Assembly: GCA_903842345.1 (NCBI GenBank) | Contig: CAIMLR010000002.1 | Location: 310,001-374,000, forward strand | Source: an uncultured Myxococcales bacterium | Lineage (GTDB): Bacteria > Myxococcota_A > UBA9042 | DNA: 64,000 bases | Reading direction: 5' to 3' | Shown here: piece after piece, positions 1 through 10,357 of the stretch | Numbering within the stretch: position 1 is the first letter of the stretch | How the letters are laid out: each line of letters opens with the position of its first letter | Notes under the pieces: model-generated | Told to the model about the DNA's origin: nothing | Databases searched by the model: none | The model's input: only the letters and a program-made list of their open reading frames with translations | Program-made: the position numbers and the translations under genes

Positions 1-1489
1 AGTGCTGCCGGGCGCCGTTGTGTTCCTGCTGCACGACACGCACGGCTTCCCGACGGACTTGACGGCGCTGATCGCGGCGGAGCGCGGCTATACGGTCGAT
101 ATCGCCGAATTCGAGGCGGCGATGCAGGCGCAGCGCGCGCGCGGCAAGGCCTCGTGGAAGAAGGGTGCGGCGGACTGGCAGGCGGCGGCGAAGCTGGTGG
201 CGGACGCGGGCTACGTGACGAAGTTCGTCGGCTACGACGCGGAGAGCGTGTCGGCCAAGGTGCTGGCGATCCTCGGCGACGAAGCCAAGCTGGAAGATGC
301 GCCGATGGGAACGGAAGCGTGGCTGATCCTCGACCAGACGCCATTCTACGGCGAAGGCGGCGGTCAGGTGGGCGATCACGGTCGGCTGCGCTGGAGTGAA
401 GGTGGACGCGCGGCCGTGCTGGACACGCAGAAGACGGCGACGGGCCTGTTCCTGCACAAGATCCTCGTGGAAGTGGGCACGCTCTGGCCGGGCGAAACGG
501 TGCAGGCGGAGGTCGACAGCGAGCGGCGCGCGAGCGTGCGGGCGCACCACTCGGCGACGCACCTGCTGCACAAGGCGCTGCGGGATGTGCTCGGCAATCA
601 CGTGAAGCAGCGTGGTTCGCTGGTGCAGGCGGGGCGGCTGCGGTTTGACTTCAGCCACTACGCGGCGCTGACGGACGAGGAGATCCGCGCGGTCGAGGCG
701 CACGCCAACGCGCGCGTGTTCCGCAATGAAGCAGCCGACGTGGCGCAGACGAGCATGGACGATGCGGTCGCACGCGGGGCGCTGGCGTTCTTTGGCGACA
801 AGTACGGCGAAGTCGTGCGGGTCATGAAGCTGGCCGACTCGGTGGAGCTGTGCGGCGGCACGCACGTGGCGCGGACGGGCGACATCGGCCTGATCAAGAT
901 CGTCAGCGAGGCGGCGGTGTCCGCGGGCGTGCGGCGCGTGGAAGGCGTGTGCCGTGAGGCGGCGCTGCAGTACGTGCAGGACGGCCTGGGCGCGCTGGAG
1001 CAAGTCTCGCGCCGGCTGAACACGACGGCGGAGCAGCTGCCGGAGCGGATTGAGAAGCTGTCAGAACAGGTCAAGAGCGCGCGGGACGAGGCCGAGAAGT
1101 GGAAGCACAAGGCGCTTTCCGGGCAGACGACCGGCGGGCAGAACCAGGAGCAGAAGTTCGGCACGCACACCGCGGTGTTCCGCGTTGTCGATGGCGCCGA
1201 GGGCGCGGGCTTGCGTGCGCTCGCGGATCAGGCGCGCGACCAGTTGGGCTCCGGCGTGGTTTGCCTGCTGTCGACGCTGGGCGACGGCAAGGCGCTGCTG
1301 CTAGTGGCGGTGACGGCCGATTTGACCGGGAAGCTGCCGGCCGGGCAGACCGTGGCGGCGCTGGCGCCCCTGCTTGGCGGCCGCGGTGGCGGTCGGCCCG
1401 ACTTTGCCCAAGCGGGCGGCAAGGCGCCGGAAAACGTCGCGACCGTTGCGGCGGCGTTCTTTGCCAAGGTCGCTGAAGCGTTGGCGTAA
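1..1489 (+). CDS. alaS: Alanyl-tRNA synthetase, C-terminal part (gene cut by window start)
   Basis: Attaches alanine to tRNA-Ala in the cytoplasm and hydrolyses mischarged Ser/Gly-tRNA. The window opens inside the gene: the frame is open from base 2 and the N-terminal catalytic core is missing. The visible 495 residues begin near the end of the catalytic domain (HDTHGFPTDLT). They continue through the tRNA-recognition region into the editing domain, with HHSATH at about residue 182 and CGGTH at about residue 284, both metal-binding signatures of the family. They end in the C-Ala/DHHA1 domain with the glycine-rich GGRGGGRPDFAQAGG. A short coiled-coil linker (about residues 325-375) separates editing and C-Ala domains, as is usual. 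The gene is convergent with the next one, only 11 bases away. Identity is secure; only the start is unknown. Confidence 0.97.
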   Translation, partial: VLPGAVVFLLHDTHGFPTDLTALIAAERGYTVDIAEFEAAMQAQRARGKASWKKGAADWQAAAKLVADAGYVTKFVGYDAESVSAKVLAILGDEAKLEDAPMGTEAWLILDQTPFYGEGGGQVGDHGRLRWSEGGRAAVLDTQKTATGLFLHKILVEVGTLWPGETVQAEVDSERRASVRAHHSATHLLHKALRDVLGNHVKQRGSLVQAGRLRFDFSHYAALTDEEIRAVEAHANARVFRNEAADVAQTSMDDAVARGALAFFGDKYGEVVRVMKLADSVELCGGTHVARTGDIGLIKIVSEAAVSAGVRRVEGVCREAALQYVQDGLGALEQVSRRLNTTAEQLPERIEKLSEQVKSARDEAEKWKHKALSGQTTGGQNQEQKFGTHTAVFRVVDGAEGAGLRALADQARDQLGSGVVCLLSTLGDGKALLLVAVTADLTGKLPAGQTVAALAPLLGGRGGGRPDFAQAGGKAPENVATVAAAFFAKVAEALA

Positions 1490-1500
1490 GGCCGCGCGCG

Positions 1501-3207
1501 CTACACGGCGGCAAAAACCACAAGGCGCGGAAACGCGCTGCTGGCACCCAGATCGCCCAATGTCAGCTGGACCTGTGTCCCGTCGGCCAGCGTCGCGATC
1601 ACGCCGCCCGGGCCGTCAAAGCCGTGGCTGGGCGCAAGCGCGGTGGCCTGGGCCAACTGTCCAGCAAGCGCGTCATACGCGCGCTGGGCGATGCGGCCGC
1701 GCGGCGTGTTGCTGTCCCACTCGGCGGCGACGACCGGATGCAGCAAGCTGCCGTCGGCCTGCCACTCACCGCGCAGCGGAAGATGCGCGCTGTCGGCGAA
1801 GATCAGGGCCGCATCTACCCGCAGCGCCAGCTTGGTTGCCAGCCGCTCCGGCGCGATGCGCGTCATCTCCGCTTCCAGCTCAGCGACTTGCGCCAGCGAG
1901 GCCGCGCAGTCAAACGAACACGGCACGTGGCGGACAAAACAGGCGTCGTCAATTGGCGAGCCAAAATTCAGCCGCCGATCGAACTGCTGACTGCCGCGAC
2001 CGGCCTGCAGCACCGCGAAGGCGTGCTCCGTCACGTCCGCGGCATCGGCCGCAGTCCGCGCAGTCTGGGCGGCGAGGAAGGCCGTCACGCAGCACTCGGG
2101 GTAGCCCAGCAGCTGGCCCAGCTCGCGGTGCGCAGTCACCAGTTGCTCGGGATCCCGCGTCGCCGCCGCCATGTCTGCCGCGCGCGCGGCTTCGGCATCG
2201 GCGCGATCGCGCGCCAAATAGAGGATCTGCATCGTCGCGCCGGGCGCGTCAAACGCCAGCGTCGTCTCCGGATCCAGGGTGATCTGCGCGCCCGGCAGGA
2301 CAATCAGCCCCGGCGGCGGATGCGCGCCCAGCACTTCGGCTTCGGCCAACGGCAGCTCGGCGCGCCAGACCCGGCGCAGGCCCAAGCGGACGGCCATTTC
2401 CTCCAGCGTCTCATTGGGTTCCGCGACGATGACGACCGGCGCGCGTTCCTTCGCCAGCGTCTCCCAGCCCGTCCACACCACGCCCGCCGCCTGCGTCGCT
2501 TGCAGCAAATCCGCAGCCATACCGTCGCACCGGCCGGATTCACGCGCGGAACATCCCGCGCACTCCGCCGTGTAGGTCTGGCGCGCCGCGTTGCGTTCGC
2601 TGCCGTAGGTCGCCTCGCCGTCCACGCCTTCTGGAATCGCGCACGCCGGCAGCAGCCGCGTCACCGTCACCGTATGTCCGGTCTGCCACAGCGCGACGAT
2701 CGCCTGCGCCAGCCTGTCCAACCGCGGCGCATGGGCGCCGAGCACCGGCCGCAGCACGAGCGTCAGCACGTCCTCGCCCGTCTCCTGCGCCAGCTGGTCC
2801 AGTGCCTCCACGGTCAGCTCCGCCAAGGTCGGTGCTGAGACGTGCAGCGCCAGGCGCGTCGTCGTCCCGGCCACGGTCAGCGCCTTGAGCACGCGCTGCA
2901 GCACGCCAAGGCCCTCCGGCCAGCCGATCGCCGCCATGCCCGCTTCCGTCCATGCGGGCGTGCGCAGCTCCACAACGTCCGGCTTCAGCGCCGCGAGCCA
3001 AGCCGGCACGTTCAGCCGCGAGGCCTCCGGCAAGTCGACAACCGCGGTCAAGCGGCCTTCCGTTGGCCGTTTTGCCGCCCACGCGTTGGCCTGCGCCGCC
3101 GTCAGTTGCGTTGTGTGGCGCAACTGCAATTCGGCATCGGCAGGAATGGCGTCCGCAGACTCGGCGCCGGCGCGCGCGTCAAGCGCGACTTTGGATTGGA
3201 CAACCAT
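1501..3207 (-). CDS. DUF483-like protein with N-terminal barrel-like region
   Basis: A 568-residue protein of unknown function. The C-terminal third carries LLGYPECCVTAF (about residue 368) and HVPCSFDC (about residue 425), which resemble the conserved cysteine motifs of the uncharacterised DUF483 family. The N-terminal half alternates short hydrophobic strands and helices (AVVDLPEA, VVELRTPAW, TRLALHVSAP, VLTLVLRPVLG) and has a cysteine patch CAGCSARESGRC at about residues 213-228. This looks like a radical-SAM-type barrel followed by a SPASM-like patch, but no CxxxCxxC cluster motif is present, so catalysis by radical SAM chemistry is not supported. Start chosen at the ATG preceded by GGGAGGAATCTGCC; a longer frame upstream would overrun the neighbouring membrane-protein gene, which lies 14 bases upstream on the same strand. 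Function is unknown. Confidence 0.7.
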   Translation of the reverse strand: MVVQSKVALDARAGAESADAIPADAELQLRHTTQLTAAQANAWAAKRPTEGRLTAVVDLPEASRLNVPAWLAALKPDVVELRTPAWTEAGMAAIGWPEGLGVLQRVLKALTVAGTTTRLALHVSAPTLAELTVEALDQLAQETGEDVLTLVLRPVLGAHAPRLDRLAQAIVALWQTGHTVTVTRLLPACAIPEGVDGEATYGSERNAARQTYTAECAGCSARESGRCDGMAADLLQATQAAGVVWTGWETLAKERAPVVIVAEPNETLEEMAVRLGLRRVWRAELPLAEAEVLGAHPPPGLIVLPGAQITLDPETTLAFDAPGATMQILYLARDRADAEAARAADMAAATRDPEQLVTAHRELGQLLGYPECCVTAFLAAQTARTAADAADVTEHAFAVLQAGRGSQQFDRRLNFGSPIDDACFVRHVPCSFDCAASLAQVAELEAEMTRIAPERLATKLALRVDAALIFADSAHLPLRGEWQADGSLLHPVVAAEWDSNTPRGRIAQRAYDALAGQLAQATALAPSHGFDGPGGVIATLADGTQVQLTLGDLGASSAFPRLVVFAAV

Positions 3208-3221
3208 GGCAGATTCCTCCC

Positions 3222-3521
3222 TTACGCGCGGCTGAGCAGCCAAATGACGCCCATCGCGCACAGCACGTTCAATGCCGACTCCCGCCAGCCCTGGGTGTGA
3301 AACACGTGATGCGCCAGCATGCCGCCAAGCAGCGAGCCGACGATGCCGCAAAGCGCGGTCGCGAACCAGCCCATGGGGTGAACGCCCGGCAGGATGAACC
3401 GCGCAAGGCCGCCGATGAGCAGGCCGATGATCAGCTGGCTGATGACGGAAAGCACCGTGCCGGCGATGAAGATGCCGATGATGAGGGCGATGGCGAGGAC
3501 GAGTAGGGTCGCGAGCATCAT
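3222..3521 (-). CDS. GlsB/YeaQ/YmgE-family small membrane protein
   Basis: A 99-residue integral membrane protein of the transglycosylase-associated / YmgE family, often linked to stress responses but without a defined activity. Three hydrophobic segments are visible: the N-terminal segment rich in A, L and I, a middle segment beginning SQLIIGLLIGGLARF, and a last one around ALCGIVGSLLGGMLAHHV. The glycine pattern IGGLARFILPG is characteristic of the family. The start is the first of two adjacent ATG codons at 3521, with AGGA ten bases upstream; the frame could extend 23 codons further but that stretch is not membrane-like. It sits between arfB (72 bases upstream) and the DUF483-like gene (14 bases downstream) and is probably cotranscribed with them. 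Confidence 0.85.
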   Translation of the reverse strand: MMLATLLVLAIALIIGIFIAGTVLSVISQLIIGLLIGGLARFILPGVHPMGWFATALCGIVGSLLGGMLAHHVFHTQGWRESALNVLCAMGVIWLLSRA

Positions 3522-3593
3522 GGCGATGGGTTCCTGCTGCGCGGGTCGCGTGGCGGAATGCAGCATGCCGTTATGGGCATCGCGCTGCAACCA

Positions 3594-4022
3594 TCAGGCG
3601 TCGTCGCGCGGGCGCTGGCGCAGGCGCTTGGTCTCGCCAGTTTGGATCTTGCCAGCGAGGCGCCGCTCCTTGGAGCCTTTTGTCGGCTTGGTCGGTCGCC
3701 GCAAAATGGGCGGCGGCACGGCCTCCCGAATGATGGCCGCCAGCCGGTCGCGCGCGTCCGCGAGGTTGCGATCCTGACTGCGCGTGGTCTGGCTGACGAT
3801 GAGCAGCACGCCTTCCTGGTCAATCCGCTTGCCGGCCAGCGCGCGCAGGCGACCGAGCACGCCCCACGGCAGCTCCACGAGCTTGAGGTCGAGGCGCAGT
3901 TCAACGGCGGTCGAGACTTTGTTGACGTTCTGCCCGCCGGGGCCGGACGAACGCACAGCCGTCCACGACAGCGCGTCGCCGGGAATCGTCAGGTTGGGGG
4001 TGATGCGGAGGTCGTCAGGCAT
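3594..4022 (-). CDS. arfB: Alternative ribosome-rescue factor ArfB (YaeJ-type peptidyl-tRNA hydrolase)
   Basis: Releases nascent chains from ribosomes stalled on truncated mRNA, acting like a release factor that needs no stop codon. The 142 residues contain the RF catalytic signature [20 protein letters not shown] near residues 24-43, with the GGQ motif. They end in a basic tail ([14 protein letters not shown] ... [13 protein letters not shown]) that in this family inserts into the empty mRNA channel. The length matches ArfB and not RF1/RF2, which also have codon-recognition domains. The start is 12 bases downstream of the clpX stop codon, so it is very likely translated from the clpP-clpX transcript. 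That links ribosome rescue to the ClpXP degradation machinery. Confidence 0.95.
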   Translation of the reverse strand: MPDDLRITPNLTIPGDALSWTAVRSSGPGGQNVNKVSTAVELRLDLKLVELPWGVLGRLRALAGKRIDQEGVLLIVSQTTRSQDRNLADARDRLAAIIREAVPPPILRRPTKPTKGSKERRLAGKIQTGETKRLRQRPRDDA

Positions 4023-4034
4023 GGCGCTGGGCGC

Positions 4035-5324
<1,290 letters not shown>

Positions 5325-5463
5325 CTCTCTCGCTCCGGACTGGATGGCCAGTCGCCTTGTCGCTCACACTCTACACACCGTCAGCGGGGCGCGTCAAAGA
5401 CGCGTACACTTGGATGCGGCGATCGCGCGCAGGGTTCAAACACCGCGCGCGCGCCAAAGCAGT

Positions 5464-6105
5464 TCAGGCCTTGCCCTTGCGCACCAGCACGTTGTCGACC
5501 ACGCCGTACGCTTTGGCCTCTTCCGCACCCAGATAGAAATCGCGATCGGTATCGACACGAATCTTCTCCAGCGGCTGACCGGTGTGACGCGCGACGATCT
5601 CGTTCAGGATGTTCTTGGTGTAGAGCATCTCCCGCGCCTGGATGTCGATGTCCGACGCCTGACCGGAGAACCCGCCGAGCGGCTGGTGCAGCATCACGCG
5701 GCCGTGCGGCAGGATGACGCGGCGGCCCTTGGTGCCGGCTGAGAGCAGCACCGCTGCCATCGAGGACGCTTGACCGAGGCAAATCGTCGCGATCGGGCAC
5801 TGCACGTACTGCATCGTGTCGTAGATCGCGAGGCCGGCGTTGACCAGACCGCCCGGGCTGTTCAAGTAGATCGAGATTTCCTTGGTCGGATCCTCGCTCT
5901 CCAGAAACAGCAACTGCGCGATCACGGCGTTGGCGACGTAGTCGTTGATCTCCGTGCCGAGGAACACGATGCGGTCCATCAGCAAACGCGAGTAGATGTC
6001 CGAGTGCCGCTCGCCGCGCGGCGTGGATTCGGTGACGATGATCGAGTCGTGAATCTTCATGGCTTCCATCCAGGCCGGCGTGCGGTCGACGCGCGTTGAG
6101 GGCAC
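5464..6105 (-). CDS. clpP: ATP-dependent Clp protease proteolytic subunit ClpP
   Basis: Serine protease that forms the tetradecameric chamber used by ClpX. Counting from the upstream GTG, the catalytic triad is visible as Ser115 in [11 protein letters not shown], His140 in [10 protein letters not shown] and Asp175 in [11 protein letters not shown]. The handle region and the oligomerisation motif LNSPGG are intact. The start is not certain: a GTG at 6105 gives 213 residues, while an ATG at 6060 ([13 protein letters not shown]) preceded by GGA would give 198 and fits the short N-terminus of processed ClpP better. The gene lies 41 bases after the trigger-factor stop codon and is probably in the same operon. 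Confidence 0.96.
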   Translation of the reverse strand: MPSTRVDRTPAWMEAMKIHDSIIVTESTPRGERHSDIYSRLLMDRIVFLGTEINDYVANAVIAQLLFLESEDPTKEISIYLNSPGGLVNAGLAIYDTMQYVQCPIATICLGQASSMAAVLLSAGTKGRRVILPHGRVMLHQPLGGFSGQASDIDIQAREMLYTKNILNEIVARHTGQPLEKIRVDTDRDFYLGAEEAKAYGVVDNVLVRKGKA

Positions 6106-6146
6106 CTTGCACGCACTGTTACAGATCCCGACGGGGGGCCGGGCAC

Positions 6147-7583
6147 TCAGCCGTGGTTGCAGTTCTCGTCGTGCACGTGCTCGCCGTGCGCGTGGTCATG
6201 ACCCTCGTGATCGTGGTCCTGTTCGAGGTCCAGGTCGCCCTCGTCAGCCATTTCCTGAGCGGCCGGCGCCTTGGCGGCCCGCAGCGTCTTCTGCGCGCCA
6301 TCCGTATAGGTCGCCAGCTTGACCAATTCATCCATCGCCCGATCGCTGCGCACCCGGCGGCGCAGTTCATCGCGGCCCTGCTGGTTGCCGTACTCGCGCT
6401 TGAGGCGCTCCTGACGCGACGGGCTCTGCGCGATCAGCTCGGCCAGCTTGGCGTCGATCGCCTCATCGTCCGGCGCGATCTCCAGCTTGTCCGCGATCGC
6501 CTCCAGCACCAGACCGCGCCGCAGCGCGCTCTCCGTGTTCTTCCGCATGTCGACGCGCATCTGCTGGAAGAAGCGGCCGAGGCTCTTCAGCGTCTTCTCG
6601 TCCAGATGGCCGAACGACTGCGCCAGCTGCTGGTCGACCAGTTCGTCGACGAACGACGCCGGCAATTCGACCGTGTTGTTGGCCAGCAGGTGATCGACCG
6701 CGGCGTTCCGGCGCGCTTCCAGGTTGCGCTTGGCGACATCGGCAGCCACTTCGGCCTCCACAGCCGCCTTGAGCGCCGCCAGATCGGCATGGCCGAGGTC
6801 CTTGGCCAGCTCATCGTCGACCTTCGGGATCTCCGTGCGGTGCGCCTCGGTGATCGTCAGCGTCACTTTGCGCGCCGTCAGCGTGCCTTCCGCCGGGCGA
6901 TCCTCGCTGATCGCTTCGCCAACCGTCGCCTTCAGCGCCAGTTCATTGACTTCATACGGCACGTGATCCGCACCGATCACGAAGCGGCGCTGCTCGGCCG
7001 TCTCGCGCGGCGCGTCTGCGCCTTCGTCCGTGATCGACCAGCTGCCCACGGCTTCATCGCCGCTCTGCAGGCCCGTCTCAACGGCGAGCTGCTCCGCGCG
7101 ATCGCGGGCCTTCTGTTCCAGCGCTTCTTCGACGTCTTCGGCATCGGCGACGACCGTATCCGCCGTCAGCGCCGCGCCCTCGTAGCCCGCCAGCTCCAGC
7201 GTCGGCAGCACTTCGCACATCACCTGCACGCTCAGCGGCTTGTCGCGCGCCAGCTCGCCCACCGACTCGACTTCCGGGCGGCCTACGGGATTCAGGCCGG
7301 TCGCCTGAATCGCCTTGAAAACCCATGCTTTCAGGATGTCGTCCAGCGCGGCGCGGCGGATTTCCACGCCGTGCATCCGCTCGATCATCGCGGCCGGAGC
7401 CTTGCCCGGGCGAAAGCCGGCGACGCGCACTTTGCTGGCGTACTTGGCGGTCGTGGCCGCGAAAGCGATCGCAACCTGCGCCTGCGGCACGGCGAAACGC
7501 AGACGGCGGCGGACCTGACCGAGCGTTTCGACCTGTACGTCGAGGTTCGAGTTGTTCGTCTGGGCGGGCTGAGCGGCGGTCAT
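6147..7583 (-). CDS. tig: Trigger factor (ribosome-bound chaperone, peptidyl-prolyl isomerase)
   Basis: Ribosome-associated folding factor that meets nascent chains at the exit tunnel. The 478 residues contain the N-terminal ribosome-binding domain with FRPGKAP as the version of the family's GFRxGxxP signature, a diverged FKBP-type middle domain (about residues 150-240), and the long helical C-terminal domain. The start is the ATG preceded by GGAGACCGAC; the frame is open 11 codons further upstream without a better site. The last 25 or so residues form a histidine/aspartate-rich tail ([18 protein letters not shown]), which suggests metal binding and is not part of the standard fold. It heads the tig-clpP-clpX run, with tRNA-Leu just upstream on the same strand. 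Confidence 0.96.
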   Translation of the reverse strand: MTAAQPAQTNNSNLDVQVETLGQVRRRLRFAVPQAQVAIAFAATTAKYASKVRVAGFRPGKAPAAMIERMHGVEIRRAALDDILKAWVFKAIQATGLNPVGRPEVESVGELARDKPLSVQVMCEVLPTLELAGYEGAALTADTVVADAEDVEEALEQKARDRAEQLAVETGLQSGDEAVGSWSITDEGADAPRETAEQRRFVIGADHVPYEVNELALKATVGEAISEDRPAEGTLTARKVTLTITEAHRTEIPKVDDELAKDLGHADLAALKAAVEAEVAADVAKRNLEARRNAAVDHLLANNTVELPASFVDELVDQQLAQSFGHLDEKTLKSLGRFFQQMRVDMRKNTESALRRGLVLEAIADKLEIAPDDEAIDAKLAELIAQSPSRQERLKREYGNQQGRDELRRRVRSDRAMDELVKLATYTDGAQKTLRAAKAPAAQEMADEGDLDLEQDHDHEGHDHAHGEHVHDENCNHG

Positions 7584-7659
7584 GTCGGTCTCCGGGGCCC
7601 GCGAGCAGCGAGCCAATTCAGTGCCCGCTACGGCGAGCTGGGGGGCAGGTTCGGAACGG

Positions 7660-7740
7660 TGCGAGAAGAGGGACTCGAACCCTCACGCCAAAGGCGCCAG
7701 AACCTAAATCTGGTGCGTCTACCAATTTCGCCATTCTCGC
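7660..7740 (-). tRNA. tRNA-Leu (anticodon TAG)
   Basis: The minus-strand sequence folds into a class II cloverleaf: acceptor GCGAGAA pairing with TTCTCGC, D-loop AAATTGGTAGACGC, anticodon stem CCAGA/TCTGG with loop TTTAGGT giving anticodon TAG, a short variable arm (CGCCTTTGGCGT), and T-arm GAGGGTTCGAGTCCCTC. Discriminator base is A. CCA is not encoded. It lies 76 bases upstream of the trigger-factor start on the same strand. Confidence 0.96.
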
Positions 7741-7910
7741 AGGGCTTGAACGCGGAGTTTGTCGATGCAATCAAGCGCTTCTGCGGGCTGGTCGCTGCGG
7801 CAAGCGGCAGTGAGCGGCGGGTCAGACGCTGGACGCCACAAAACCGCCGGCTGCGCGTGGTCTCGTCGCGGCTGCGGCCGGCGCTGCACCGGCGTGAGGA
7901 TGGTGTTGGG

Positions 7911-7983
7911 TGCCCCCTGAGTGATTCGAACACTCGACAAACGGATTAAGAGTCCGCTGCTCTACCAACTGAGCTAAGGGGGC
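7911..7983 (-). tRNA. tRNA-Lys (anticodon CTT)
   Basis: Minus-strand cloverleaf with acceptor GCCCCCT, D-arm GCTCAGTTGGTAGAGC, anticodon stem-loop CGGACTCTTAATCCG (anticodon CTT), T-arm GAGTGTTCGAATCACTC and discriminator A. CCA is not encoded. The 170 bases between this gene and tRNA-Leu hold no gene that I can support. Confidence 0.95.
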
Positions 7984-8051
7984 GTAGGAGAACCGGATTC
8001 GTCGCCATTGACGCCGATGTACGCATCGACAACGCGCTGGGCGTTGCGGAT

Positions 8052-8128
8052 TGGCGCGCCCGGCAGGATTCGAACCTGCGACCTGCGGATTCGAAGTCCG
8101 ATGCTCTATCCAGCTGAGCTACAGGCGC
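8052..8128 (-). tRNA. tRNA-Arg (anticodon TCG)
   Basis: Minus-strand cloverleaf with acceptor GCGCCTG pairing with CGGGCGC, D-arm GCTCAGCTGGATAGAGC, anticodon stem-loop CGGACTTCGAATCCG (anticodon TCG), T-arm GCAGGTTCGAATCCTGC and discriminator G. Unlike its three neighbours, the CCA end is encoded in the DNA (bases 8052-8054). Confidence 0.95.
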
Positions 8129-8364
8129 ATCTGACCACAAGTGCGTGTTCAGCGCGGTTGGGCATGCCCCGAGAGGCGTGTGACCGCGCGTTCTGCCGCG
8201 ACGAAGCGTTCTGTCATCGGGTCGGCCGCTGAGGGCCGGTCGACCGTCTCGCACACCGTCGCCGCACAGGCAACGGTTCAGAAACCAGTCCTCGGGTCGT
8301 CGACCGGAGGACTTGCGGGCTCCAGGCTTGTGGCACATTGGCCAAAAGCACTGTGACCGCGCGG

Positions 8365-8438
8365 GGTGAGTGATGGGGCTTGAACCCATGACATCGGGAA
8401 TCACAATCCCGCGCTCTACCAGCTGAGCTACACCCACC
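8365..8438 (-). tRNA. tRNA-His (anticodon GTG)
   Basis: Minus-strand cloverleaf with the extra G at position -1 typical of tRNA-His, acceptor GTGGGTG pairing with CACTCAC (one G-T pair), anticodon stem-loop GGGATTGTGATTCCC (anticodon GTG), T-arm ATGGGTTCAAGCCCCAT and discriminator C. The 236 bases between this gene and tRNA-Arg contain nothing recognisable. Confidence 0.95.
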
Positions 8439-8607
8439 GCTGGCGCGCGGCAGGATAGCCGATCCTCCCGCTGTGTCAAGCTGGTGACTTGGCTGAGTCG
8501 CTGCGGGTGCGGCCCGGCGACGTTCTGCCGCGCTTGTTCACGCAACCGTGACGTCAGGATCGCGGTGATCTGTTAGACTCTTCGCCCGGTTAGCCCGGGA
8601 GTCTGTC

Positions 8608-9093
8608 ATGAGCCTCGATTACCCCGTTACTGCCGCCGTCCGCGTCCTTCGCCAGCACGGTGTCCCTTTCACGCCTTTGACCTACGCCTACATCGATCGC
8701 GGCGGGACGGCGCACAGCGCTGAGGCCCTGGGCGTTGACGAGCATCACGTCGTCAAAACCCTGATTTTTGAAGACGAAACCGCCAGGCCGCTGGTCATCC
8801 TCCAGCACGGCGATCGCGCAGTCTCGACCAAAGCAGTCGCGGCCGCGATCGGCGTGCGGCTCGTGCGGCCCTGTGCGCCGGAACTGGCGCAAAGACACAG
8901 CGGTTATTTGGTTGGCGGCACGTCCCCCTTCGGGCTGAAGAAGTCGCTGCCGGTGTACGTCGAGCGCTCGATCCTCGGCCTGCCGCAGATTTACCTCAAC
9001 GGCGGCAAGCGCGGCTTCCTCGTGGCGATCGCGCCGCGCGATCTCGTGCGCGTGCTCGAGGCCAAGCCGATCGAAGCGGCGATCGATCCGTAG
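8608..9093 (+). CDS. ybaK: YbaK/EbsC-family aminoacyl-tRNA deacylase
   Basis: A 161-residue single-domain protein of the YbaK/ProX editing superfamily, whose characterised members hydrolyse mischarged Cys-tRNA(Pro) and related species in trans. Seen here are the substrate-pocket lysine in VVKTLIFE (about residue 50), STKAVAAAIG, and the signature GGTSPFGLKKSLPVY at about residues 108-122, followed by NGGKRGFLVAI. Length equals the family norm. The ATG at 8608 has GGGAG six bases upstream. It stands alone on the plus strand, convergent with rplS; a strong hairpin separates them. The exact tRNA substrate cannot be read from sequence. Confidence 0.93.
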   Translation: MSLDYPVTAAVRVLRQHGVPFTPLTYAYIDRGGTAHSAEALGVDEHHVVKTLIFEDETARPLVILQHGDRAVSTKAVAAAIGVRLVRPCAPELAQRHSGYLVGGTSPFGLKKSLPVYVERSILGLPQIYLNGGKRGFLVAIAPRDLVRVLEAKPIEAAIDP

Positions 9094-9132
9094 CCGCCGC
9101 CGACCCTTGCCAATCCGGCGGCAAAAATGCCA

Positions 9133-9163
9133 GCGGCGGCCGGAACTGAATCCTGGCCGCCGC
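9133..9163. terminator. Intrinsic terminator hairpin between ybaK and rplS
   Basis: GCGGCGGCC-GGA at 9133-9144 pairs with TCC-T-GGCCGCCGC at 9151-9163 (12 pairs, one bulged T, six-base loop ACTGAA). On the minus strand it is followed closely by TGGCATTTTT, so it fits a terminator for the rplS operon. The stem may serve both converging genes. Confidence 0.7.
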
Positions 9164-9183
9164 CGACTGCACACCGTGAAGAG

Positions 9184-9543
9184 CTAGTACTGCTCTTCGA
9201 TCTTCTTGAGCTTCGCGGCCTTGCCCTGCAGTTCGCGCAGGAAGTAGATCTTCGCGCGGCGGACCTTGCCGGACGACAGCACTTCCATCTTGAGCAGACG
9301 CGGGCTGTGCATCGGGAAGATGCGCTCGACGCCGATACCGTTGGAGATCTTGCGGACGGTGAACGTCGCGTCGACGCCCTGACCGGCGGACTTGCGGAGG
9401 ACGACGCCTTCGTAGATCTGCACGCGCTCTTTTTCGCCTTCGATGATGCGGCCGTGGACGCGCACGGTGTCGCCGGTCGCGAAGGACGGCAGGTCGAAGC
9501 GCAGGTGGCCGCTCTGGACGTAGGAAATGAGGCTGTTCATCAT
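9184..9543 (-). CDS. rplS: 50S ribosomal protein L19
   Basis: Large-subunit protein at the interface with the 30S subunit. The 119 residues show the L19 pattern: [20 protein letters not shown] near residue 30, VYEGVVLRK-type strand ([14 protein letters not shown]), [13 protein letters not shown] and the basic [17 protein letters not shown] end. The start at the first of two ATG codons has GGAG six bases upstream; an upstream in-frame codon would add six residues with no ribosome-binding site. It closes the gpsA-rimM-trmD-SPOUT run, the usual place for rplS downstream of trmD. Confidence 0.97.
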   Translation of the reverse strand: MMNSLISYVQSGHLRFDLPSFATGDTVRVHGRIIEGEKERVQIYEGVVLRKSAGQGVDATFTVRKISNGIGVERIFPMHSPRLLKMEVLSSGKVRRAKIYFLRELQGKAAKLKKIEEQY

Positions 9544-9685
9544 GCTGGACTCCGTTGGCAACGCCTTGGCATTGCGGAACTTTCAGGTGGGCAGCGGTAC
9601 ACGGTGGGTTGCCCCGGCGGTGTGTACTTGCCTCCGCTTGGACGCCGCAGTCTCGCTTTTCAGCGTGCGGCGTCTTGAGGCCGGC

Positions 9686-10282
9686 TCAGCGGGATTCGCC
9701 GAGCAGCCGATCCAGTGCAATCGCCACAGCGGCGCGCACTGAAAGGTGATTGTACGCGCCATCCGGGTCCTCGATCCGTGGATCGCGAAGAATCGGTGGC
9801 AGGCGCAAGTCCGCGGTATCGATGAGCTCCTGCGTCATGCCCCAACCAGTCCCAAAGACCAGCAGCAGCGGACGTCCATCGACGCCGCCCGTTTGCAGGA
9901 GGTTTTGCCGGAGACCGACAAAATCCGCATTGGGCGCGCGCATTTGCGCTCCCGTGACGGCCACCACTGGCGCGCGGCCAGTCTGGTGTTCAATCGCCGT
10001 CACGGCGTCCTGCAGCGTAGCGACCGCAGTCACCCGGCGCAGGGCATCGGCGCGCCGCTCATGCGACGAACCCTCCCCCTGCGTCCAATGGCCCAGCACT
10101 TGGCCGACCATTCGCTGCTGCAGCAGCACCGGAGTCACAACGAAAACGCTGTCAACTCCGTACGTTCGACCTGACCGCGCGAAGTCGTGCAGGTCGACGT
10201 TGGTGATCGCTGTCGTCACCACTTCCCCGCGCCGGTTATGGACGGGATGGTGAACGAGGGCCAAGAAGATAGAGGTTTGCAT
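9686..10282 (-). CDS. SPOUT-fold RNA methyltransferase (TrmD-C2-like, PF09936 type)
   Basis: A 198-residue protein resembling the SPOUT methyltransferases found between trmD and rplS in many deltaproteobacteria and Aquificae; their RNA target is not established. Visible are the N-terminal ALVHHPVHNRRGEVVTTAIT strand-helix, VDSVFVVTP, and the SAM-knot region LLLVFGTGWGMTQELI with PDGAYNHLSVRAAVAIALDR near the C-terminus, where the trefoil knot is expected. I chose the ATG at 10282; a TTG seven codons upstream is also possible. The position in the rimM-trmD-rplS cluster supports a role in tRNA or rRNA modification. Confidence 0.82.
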   Translation of the reverse strand: MQTSIFLALVHHPVHNRRGEVVTTAITNVDLHDFARSGRTYGVDSVFVVTPVLLQQRMVGQVLGHWTQGEGSSHERRADALRRVTAVATLQDAVTAIEHQTGRAPVVAVTGAQMRAPNADFVGLRQNLLQTGGVDGRPLLLVFGTGWGMTQELIDTADLRLPPILRDPRIEDPDGAYNHLSVRAAVAIALDRLLGESR

Positions 10283-10357
10283 GAAAAAGTCAAGCGCGAT
10301 CAAGACCTGCGCGCGGTGGGAGGATAGGGGCTGCGGCCGTTGGACGCAATCTCCGGG

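Noticed and set aside
8441-8607. Promoter hexamers upstream of ybaK (TTGTTC and TTAGACT)
   Set aside because: Spacing between the candidate hexamers is far from 17 bases, so the match is probably chance.
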